The translations under genes and the position numbers were made by a program. DNA of 64,000 nt from contig CAXKWD010000008.1 in assembly GCA_964059195.1 (NCBI GenBank), positions 49,456,502-49,520,501 of the forward strand. Direction: 5' to 3'. The notes below the pieces were generated by a model. The model was not told the origin of the DNA. It ran no database searches and was given only the letters and a program-made list of their open reading frames with translations. Shown here in pieces: positions 57,403 to 64,000 of the stretch (positions are counted from its first letter, which is position 1; each line of letters starts with the position of its first letter). Origin of the DNA: Ectobius pallidus (Eukaryota > Arthropoda > Insecta > Blattodea > Ectobiidae).

Positions 57403-58571
57403 CAAGAAGCAGTAAAAGAGATTTTCAGTAAAGTAGAATCAGAAGTACCTCAAACAGCAGCCAAGTATATAGGAAAGGATTGGAAAGGAAGGGGACTTGT
57501 GAGACTCACAATGGAGAAGTTCGAGGACAAAGTCAAAGTAATGAGGAACAAAAGGAAACTAGCAGGAGAAGAATGCTTTATAGAGGACAACATGACGAAA
57601 CGGGAGAGAGAAGTACAGGCACAGATACGCAAACGAGCAAGAGAAGAACGTGAAAAAGGCAATGAGGTGAAAATTGGATTTCAAAAAATCAACATCAATG
57701 GACAATGGGAATTCTGGCAAGATAACCCTCCAAAAAACGACCAACTTCCACGCTCCAACTAGAAAGCACCCCAGTCAACGCCCGCAGACCTCTTGGACAG
57801 CAAAAACCGGCAAAACACACAGGCCAATGGATTAAGCTAGCAACGTTGAATGTTCAGACCCTTATAGGGGAGCATAGACTTTTAGAACTGGAAGAAGCAG
57901 TAAGGGACATGCAATTTGACGTGATTGGTTTAAGCGAAGTATGCAGAGAAGGAAACGAACTACTTGAACTACCGAACGGGCAACTCCTGAGTTACACAGG
58001 CACAGGAGGTGGTCAACGAGGAGTAGGCTTCTTAATATCCAAGAAGTTGAAGCAACATTTAACGGAAGCAATAGGGATATCGGAAAGGATCACCGTGGCG
58101 AAATTTAACATCAACAACACGACAGTAACAGCCATACAGGTCTATGCTCCAACACAAAACAGCTCAGATGAGGAAGTGGAAGAATTTTACGAAGAGCTAG
58201 ATGATACCATAAACACTCATAGAGCAAATATTAATTTTGTATTAGGCAACTTCAACAGCAAGAAAGGACACACTAGGGGCGCTAGAGAAACCCCAGTAGG
58301 CCCATATGGAATAGGCGAACGAAACACAAGAGGACAACGGCTCATCCAATTTGCCGAAGGACAGAACCTTAAGATCACCAACAGCTTCTTCAGGAAAAAT
58401 CCAAGAGACAGGTGGACCTGGAGAGGACCAGGCGGGGAGGTTAAAAACGAAATTGACTATATTCTAAGCGACAACCTAGACCTCATAAAAGACGTAGGAA
58501 CAGTCAAAGGCCTAAAGTTCGACACGGATCACAGGATGGTACACGCGACAGTCAATATGCAAAGAAAAATT
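57403..58571 (+). pseudogene. LINE A: ORF1 end and endonuclease
   Basis: The first part (to about 57763) is the C-terminal half of an ORF1: VRLTMEKFEDKVKVMRNKRK and MTKREREVQAQIRKRAREER. It aligns residue by residue with LINE B ORF1. The next frame is an APE-type endonuclease (LATLNVQTL, VIGLSEVCREG, FVLGNFNSKKGH, FDTDHRMVHATV). In LINE B the matching block reads RMVHATV-like before a linker. The copy stops at NMQRKI, where LINE C enters. The clade is not resolved; EN looks RTE-like. Confidence 0.8.
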
Positions 58572-58683
58572 CACAGTAGTTTAGTTTAGTTTATTTCATC
58601 CTCTGGATCATTACAAAATGATATGGGACACAATTTGATGGAGTTATACAATAAAGTGGACAACAAAATACAATACAATACAA

Positions 58684-58787
58684 TGCAAATTAATAAAATA
58701 TAGATGATTACAATACAATACAAATGAATAAAACATAGATGATTACAATAAAAAACAAATGAATAGAACATAGATGATTACAATGAA
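58684..58787. repeat. 34-bp tandem repeat in LINE C 3' UTR
   Basis: About three units of ACAAATGAATAAAACATAGA followed by TGATTACAATA. Confidence 0.85.
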
Positions 58788-58857
58788 AATTATTAATTAC
58801 TACAGGATTTAGCTTGCTTACATTGACTAGTCAAGACTATGAATGGAGTTGTTTTAG

Positions 58858-60568
58858 TTAAAACGTTGAGTCTAAGTAATCTTTAATACTAAGGAACTTG
58901 CCATTCAGGAGTATATCTTTTAGTTTTCCCTTGAAAGTTTTGATGTTGGATTTTGTTATTTCTGGTGGCAGTTTATTGTACATGAGAATTCCTGTGTGAG
59001 ATATGCTAAGTAAGCTTTTGGTAAGTCTATGGCTGTCCAAATGTAAGTTATTAAATGTTCTTGTGTGATGATTATGTATCTCAGAGTTTAGACGAAATTC
59101 GGTTTTATTCTTGTGGATGAAGAGTAACGTTTCAAGTATATATAAGCACGGTACAGGTAAGATTCCTATTTTTCCAAGGAGCTCTTTGGTTGGTGTTCTA
59201 ATGGGTAAGTGGAAAATTGTTTTTAGTATCCGCTTTTGCAATTTGAAGATGCAATCAGCTTTTGGAGATGAGCCCCAAAAGGGGATCCCGTATCTAATTA
59301 GGGATTCAACACAAGAGTAGTAGACTACTTTCAAGACTTGTGTGGAGCAGGTTTTAGATAGGACACAAAGAGCAAAGGAAAGTTTGCAGAGGCGTTTGCT
59401 GAGCTCAGAAATGTGCTTTTCCCAAGATAGATCAGAGTCGATCCAAACTCCTAGAAATTTTGTCTCACTTTTGTTAGCTAAAGGATTATTGTTTATTTGC
59501 ACAAGTAAGTTATTGTTTTGGGCCTGAGAATTAAAGTGAAGGTTTAGTTAGATACAAAAATAGGCCAATTGATTGGTCCCCTTTGTTTTTGGCTTCGAGT
59601 ATACTCCTTAAGAAGCCAAATATGGCGTTGCTGATGGATTTGCCTTTCCTGAAGCCATATTGAGATTTAGAAAAAAAATTGTTTTTTTCAAGGAAGGAAA
59701 TGAGTCTGTTGTACATGACCTTTTCTAGGACTTTTGAAAATGCTGTGAGAATTGAAATGGGACGATAATTTTCGATTTTGTTCTTGTCACCCTTTTTGAA
59801 GATAGGGATAATTTTGGCGGTTTTAAATTGTTCAGGGAAAATTCCAGAAGAGATAGAGAGGTTACATATATACGTAAGTGGTTTGATGAGAAATTGGATA
59901 CTCTTCTTAACAATAATGTTGGGGATTCCATCTATGCCAGAGGAGGAGGCGTTCTTGAGGGTGCTGACAATCTTGAAGATTTCTTCTTCAGCTGTTGGAG
60001 ATAGAAAAATGGTTTTTTCGACTGGAGGATAGTTATTAGAATTAGATGATGAGAGAGTGTTTAAGATATTTTTAGAAATATTTGTGAAGTAGCTGTTGAA
60101 TGCTTGAGCAATTTCATGGGGGTTAGAAATTTGTTTACTATTGATTGTCAGTTTGATTTCTTCTTTTGATTTTGCAGCTAGGATACCAGTTTCTGACTTA
60201 ACAATATTCCATAGTGCTTTAGATTTATTTTCTGCTTTTAAAATATACAAGTTGTTTTCCATTCTTTTAGCCTCTAGAATTACTTTTTTTAGTATTGCGT
60301 TGTATCTTTTGAAATAGTCTAAGAAAGCTGAGTTGTTGGTAGTCTTGCATAAATCGCTAAGTAGCCTTCTTTTTCTACAAGAGATTCTGATGCCTTTAGT
60401 AATCCACTTGTTATTTTTATTATTGGAAGTCATTTTACGATTAACTTTTTTTACCTTTAGTGGGAAGGCAATATTAAAGTAGTGGGAAGTTATACCTAAA
60501 AAATTTTGAACAGCAGTGTTAACGTTTGTTTCGATTAGTACATCGTTCCAAGTTTCATCATTTAGCAA
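58858..60568 (-). pseudogene. LINE C reverse transcriptase with palm deleted
   Basis: The ORF 60568-59531 covers the linker and the first RT motifs (IENYRPISILTAFSK, SKSQYGFRKGKS) and ends after GLFLYLTK. The next ORF (59502-58858) resumes at NKSETKFLGVWIDSDLSW and includes HNHHTRTFNNL near the end. The bases between are few, so the region with DxxKAFD, PQGSxLG and YADD was removed by an internal deletion. Read together with the frame shift at the join this shows an inactive RT. Confidence 0.85.
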
Positions 60569-60580
60569 ATTGTTGAGATA

Positions 60581-61360
60581 TTAAAAATTTTCTTGATTGT
60601 ACGACCTATACAGTTTCCTGGAGCTTGAATTAAGAGCATTATTCATGCTAGACGAGGTAGTGAATCTTATTAGTACTAAATTGTGGTCTGATATCCCTAG
60701 GTTGATGTTTTCAGTTTCAAATTGAGATAGAGTTTTGCTAATAATAATTTGATCCAGGCAACTACTAGTTTTCCTGGTTACTCGGGTAGCGTCGCTAATT
60801 ATTGTCTTCAAATTATAAGATAATAGTAATGACTGGAGTTCAGAGACTGTTGTATTATTTGAGAGTAAATTTATGTTAAGGTCTCCACAGACTAAAATTG
60901 GGATCCCTTTCCGAGTTAGTGCATTTAGTAAAATTTCAAGGTTTTGTAGAAAGGTTTGTCGACAACCGTCAGGTGCTCTGTAGATACAAATGACTAGCAT
61001 TTTGTAGTTTTGTACACTGACTTCTGTTACGACATGTTCGAAATGCTTCTCAACGTTTAGATAATTAGTGTGAAAATGAGGAGTGAATTTTAGACCTGTT
61101 TTGATGAAAATAGCAGCCCCCCCATTCTTTAGTACAGATCTACAGAAGATATTAGACAGTGAGTAGTTTTGTAATTTAAAGCAGGTGGTTTCGTCTTCCT
61201 GTAACCAGTGCTCGGTGACACATAAAACATCAACGTTTTTAAGGTTAGGCCTATCAGTGAGAAGAATTTCTAGGTCTTCTATTTTGTTTCGAATACTCTG
61301 AACATTCTGATGGGCGATACATAATTTTTTACCTGCTGACTTACCAAAAGCTGACTTAGC
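60581..61360 (-). pseudogene. LINE C APE-type endonuclease
   Basis: Upstream of the ATG at 61000 the same frame gives AHQNVQSIRNKIEDLE (block I) and VLCVTEHWLQEDE (catalytic Glu). After it follow MLVICIYRAPDG, PILVCGDLNINLL and NLGISDHNLVLI (Asp-His). A TAA at 60581-60583 separates it from RT in the same frame. Confidence 0.8.
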
Positions 61361-61398
61361 ATTAGAATTAGGTCTATCTTCGTTAGTGTTTACTTTGT

Positions 61399-62235
61399 TT
61401 ACATTTGTAATAAAAAATCACTGCTAAGTTTAGATGGAACTTTCCTGTCACGGGATGGGTATCTGCTGTCTGAAACAAAGGGAGATGCTTTGTTGGTTTC
61501 ACTTGGTGGAGTTGGTTCTGTTCCGTTGCCTTGGTCCATAGGCCTATTTACATTTTTGGTCTCCAATCCTCCTACTCTTCTTGCAGTCCAGGCTAGGGGT
61601 ATTGGATTAGTTGGATTTGCGTGAGCACTTTCCTGACTTCCATTTAGAATTTGAATTATTTCTTTTGCAATTTCCCTCTTTCCTTGTTTGTTTAAATGTA
61701 GGCCATGCCTGGTGTAACACTTTCTGTCTAGTTTCTTTGTATTTATTAGTTGGACATGGTTGAATCTATCACAGATCTTTTCTAATCTTCTGTTGCAAGA
61801 GTCTACACTAAAGTTTACCCTGGAATTTTCTGGTAGGTCATACCTTGTGGGCACATTCACTATTACTACATTTGTCTGTTGTAATTTGATCATTTTGCTG
61901 TGTAGGTTCGACACGACCTTGTTTTCTTCCCCCATCCCTACACTGTTTGAACCTGCCATCAGCACTACATAGTCTTTCTTAGTGAAGTTATTGCATTCTT
62001 CTTCACATTTGAAAGTTACTTCTTCGATCCCTGCTCCGGGTTTCACCATGCCACTTACACTGATGTTTTTTTTTTTGCGTAGGTTAGGTTCGTGCTGATT
62101 CCTCGTCCTTGACTGTCTGCATAGATGTGTATTCTGTTCCTAGTCTGTTTAGTTTGATTTTTTGCGGAGTTTTTGGGCTTTGAAAGGACCAGAGCTTCAC
62201 TGTTGTCTTGAAGTACTGAGAATCTATTGCTGCTT
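61399..62235 (-). pseudogene. LINE C ORF1 with SGNH hydrolase-like domain
   Basis: The first frame has RIHIYADSQGRGIST, the block I Ser of SGNH esterases. An A-run of 12 (plus-strand T at 62068-62079) shifts the frame, and the ORF from 62049 continues: YVVLMAGSNSVG (block with Asn) and RHGLHLNKQGKREIA (the Asp-x-x-His-like end, here G-L-H). CR1-group LINEs often encode such an esterase in ORF1. The role is probably RNP or membrane binding, not known. Confidence 0.75.
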
Positions 62236-62258
62236 TCGTAGCAGCAAAATAATAAGAC

Positions 62259-62812
62259 GCAAACTCCTCCACAAACGGAAACCAAAAGAAGGGGCCCTAA
62301 ACCCTATAAAGTTTGAACAAGAGCTACAGGCAAACCTAGAAAGCAGAGCACGAATGGATCCTAACCTCACCCAGGAAAACTACAATAGCATCGAGCAGAG
62401 CATTCAAAAAGCAGCCACAGAAGCAGCAACACAAGGCAAGTCCAGGCAGCAGTCGAAACTCAGCGAAACCACACTCCAACTAATAAATAGACAAACAGAG
62501 GCATACACGGCGAGGGAAGACAACGATGAATCTAGGAAGCATTACACAGAACTAAACAGAACCACAAAAAGAGCCATTAGACAAGACTTACGCAAATATA
62601 AAACAGAAATAGTAGAGCAGGAGATGAAGAAGTCGAAGTCATTAAAGAAAATAAAGAAAGAGCTAACACAAGGCAAAAAACTCATCAAGCAAGTCCAAAC
62701 AACCAATGGAACGAAAGTCACTACGAGAATGAACATAGTGGAGACAGCCACAGCCTTTTACGAACAACTGGAGTCTATGGACACAGAAGAAGAACGGAAG
62801 GGGAAAGTTCCC
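62259..62812 (+). pseudogene. LINE A linker between endonuclease and RT
   Basis: The sequence reads RRKLLHKRKPK and LRKYKTEIVEQEMKKSKSLK, then KKELTQGKKLIKQVQ and ATAFYEQLES. This basic linker precedes the RT in RTE/L1-like LINEs. RT itself does not follow: at about 62813 the sequence changes to the 5' part of LINE B without frame loss. Confidence 0.75.
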
Positions 62813-62845
62813 AAGACATATGACAACACAAATGGAATAAGAGGG

Positions 62846-63520
62846 ATGTTCCAAGACATCATGAGGGAACTGAAAGAACTAAAACAAAAAAACGAGGAAC
62901 TCCGTCAGGAAACAAAAGCAGAAATAAAATCATTGAAAGAGGATATGGGCAAAAGAGACGAAGAATGGAAAAACCGGCATGCCTCACTAGAAGAAAAGGT
63001 CAACAACATAGATAATTCGACACAAGAAAAAATAGGAGCATTGGAAAATAAAGTGAAACTCTTGGCTGACCAAGAAGAGTACAGACTGCGCAAAGACAGA
63101 AAAAATAACATTGTAATAAAAGACAAGATACTGAGAGCAGAAGGTACAGACAGAAATGAAATCATAGAAAAAACAAAAGAAATCCTGAAGAAAGTAGATG
63201 CCACAGCAGAATTAACAGACATTTCATATAGAGGAAATGATGGGAACCAGAGAGGAATAGTAAGAGTCATCTGTAAGAGCTTTGAGGACAAAATGAAAAT
63301 TCTTAAGAACAAAGCATCTCTGAAAGGGCAAGACACATACATCGAGAGCGACCTGACGAAGAGCGAACGAGAAATACAGTCAAAGCTGCGGCAAATAGCA
63401 AGAGAGGAGAGAGAAAAAGGCGACACTGAAGTGAGAGTAGGATACCAGAAGATTCTACTAAAAGGTCAGTGGATACACTGGAAGGACATTACTGCAAAGA
63501 ACGGAGATACAAAAAACTAA
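62846..63520 (+). CDS. LINE B ORF1 (coiled coil and C-terminal domain)
   Basis: The ATG at 62846 starts MFQDIMRELKELKQKNEELR, a coiled coil up to residue about 85, then RKDRKNNIVIKDKILRAEG, an RRM-like start. The C-terminal part has FEDKMKILKNKASLKGQD and DLTKSEREIQSKLRQIARE. It is uninterrupted and ends at 63518-63520. ORF1 proteins of this type bind LINE RNA. The frame is open upstream to LINE A sequence, so a longer chimeric reading (from 62162) is possible. Confidence 0.8.
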   Translation: MFQDIMRELKELKQKNEELRQETKAEIKSLKEDMGKRDEEWKNRHASLEEKVNNIDNSTQEKIGALENKVKLLADQEEYRLRKDRKNNIVIKDKILRAEGTDRNEIIEKTKEILKKVDATAELTDISYRGNDGNQRGIVRVICKSFEDKMKILKNKASLKGQDTYIESDLTKSEREIQSKLRQIAREEREKGDTEVRVGYQKILLKGQWIHWKDITAKNGDTKN

Positions 63521-63597
63521 CTGCAACATACCATGTCCCCACATGCACTCATACACACACCACCAGAACTCAAACCCCTAAACAGCAACAAAAATTA

Positions 63598-64000
63598 GTA
63601 TTGGCAACGCTAAATGTCAGAACACTAGGTACAGAGGACAGAGAAGTGGAGCTGCAGCATGCACTCGAAAATATCGAATTTGATGTCTTGGGATTAAGTG
63701 AAGTCAGACGATCAGGTGAAGCAATAATTGAAAAACAGAATGGAGACATTTTTAGCTACATTGGTGAGACGAAAGGTCAAAAAGGGGTGGGGTTCTTAAT
63801 CAAGAAGCATATGAAAAATAATGTAGCCAACATCAACGGGATATCAGAAAGAATTACAGTATTGTCTCTTCTCATTAACAATAGATCAATGACCATAATA
63901 CAACTCTATGCCCCCACAGAAAATAGCACAGAAGAGGAGAGTGACGAATTCTATAGCTTGCTTGAAGACACACTCAATAACCATGCAGCAGACAGCACAA
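63598..64000 (+). CDS. LINE B endonuclease, cut by the window end
   Basis: Starting in KLVLATLNVRTLGTEDRE, the APE frame contains EFDVLGLSEVRRSG (Glu) and GQKGVGFLIKKHM. Then come SERITVLSLLINN and IQLYAPTENST. It follows ORF1 after about 75 bp, in another frame. No stop is present to the window edge, so LINE B may be intact to the right. Confidence 0.8.

Larger units (their letters stand above)
58572..62258 (-). mobile_element. LINE C: CR1-like LINE with SGNH ORF1, internally deleted
   Basis: The element splits LINE A: NMQRKI before it and RRKLLHKRKPK after it join the endonuclease to its linker. A short AAAAT is present at both edges. On the minus strand the order is ORF1 esterase, APE endonuclease, RT and C-terminal domain. 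The 3' end is (TAAAC)-like, and 58684-58787 is a 34-bp tandem repeat in its 3' UTR. Confidence 0.8.

Overview
The window is animal nuclear DNA: AT-rich, intron-bearing and almost wholly built of transposable elements. The mix of Ty3/gypsy, Ty1/copia, RTE, CR1/L2-like, R2-like and RNase H LINEs, tRNA-derived SINEs and mariner, pogo and P-element relics fits an insect with a large genome. A hemimetabolous insect such as a cockroach, stick insect or grasshopper is my guess; the species is not shown by the sequence. Most transposon ORFs are broken by frameshifts, stops or deletions. There is no bacterial operon, CRISPR array or rRNA gene.

Host-like genes are sparse. Two plus-strand exons (44342-44518 and 52205-52320) encode consecutive pieces of a neprilysin-type M13 metallopeptidase, so the right half of the window is best read as introns of that gene. 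The catalytic exons are not seen. A compact minus-strand C2H2 zinc-finger gene (2578-3821) has small phase-0 exons, one of which appears to be an exon-plus-intron duplicate; it carries one stop codon in the first exon.

Layout. 1-1.5 kb: 5' end of a decayed gypsy element (minus). 2.6-3.9 kb: zinc-finger gene and TATA promoter. 4.86-8.81 kb: copia element bounded by TTAAT duplications, carrying a 603-bp TIR element and lacking most of its RT. 9.5-10.5 kb: mariner relic. 10.9-11.9 kb: pogo/Tigger-like relic. 12.5-19.3 kb: R2-like LINE split by a 3.4-kb RTE LINE. 20-25 kb and 34.5-44.3 kb: a thicket of inverted-repeat DNA elements (called Y, Z, W and X here). 24.2-37.8 kb: a near-identical tandem duplication of 3.29 kb; its first copy received a 7.07-kb gypsy element with an open gag frame, matching 1,228-bp LTRs and almost no pol. 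41.6-44.2 kb: CR1/L2-like LINE. 44.3-52.3 kb: neprilysin exons and an intron with SINEs, MITEs and a P-element fragment. 53.1-57.4 kb: a P-element/THAP transposase fossil split by a SINE, a pogo-like MITE and an RNase H LINE. 57.4-64 kb: a LINE (A) interrupted by a CR1-like LINE (C) and joined in frame to a second LINE of the same kind (B) that runs off the window.

The nesting gives relative ages. The P fossil, R2-like LINE and copia element are hosts of later insertions. The gypsy element is younger than the 3.29-kb duplication and is the youngest insertion that can be ordered.
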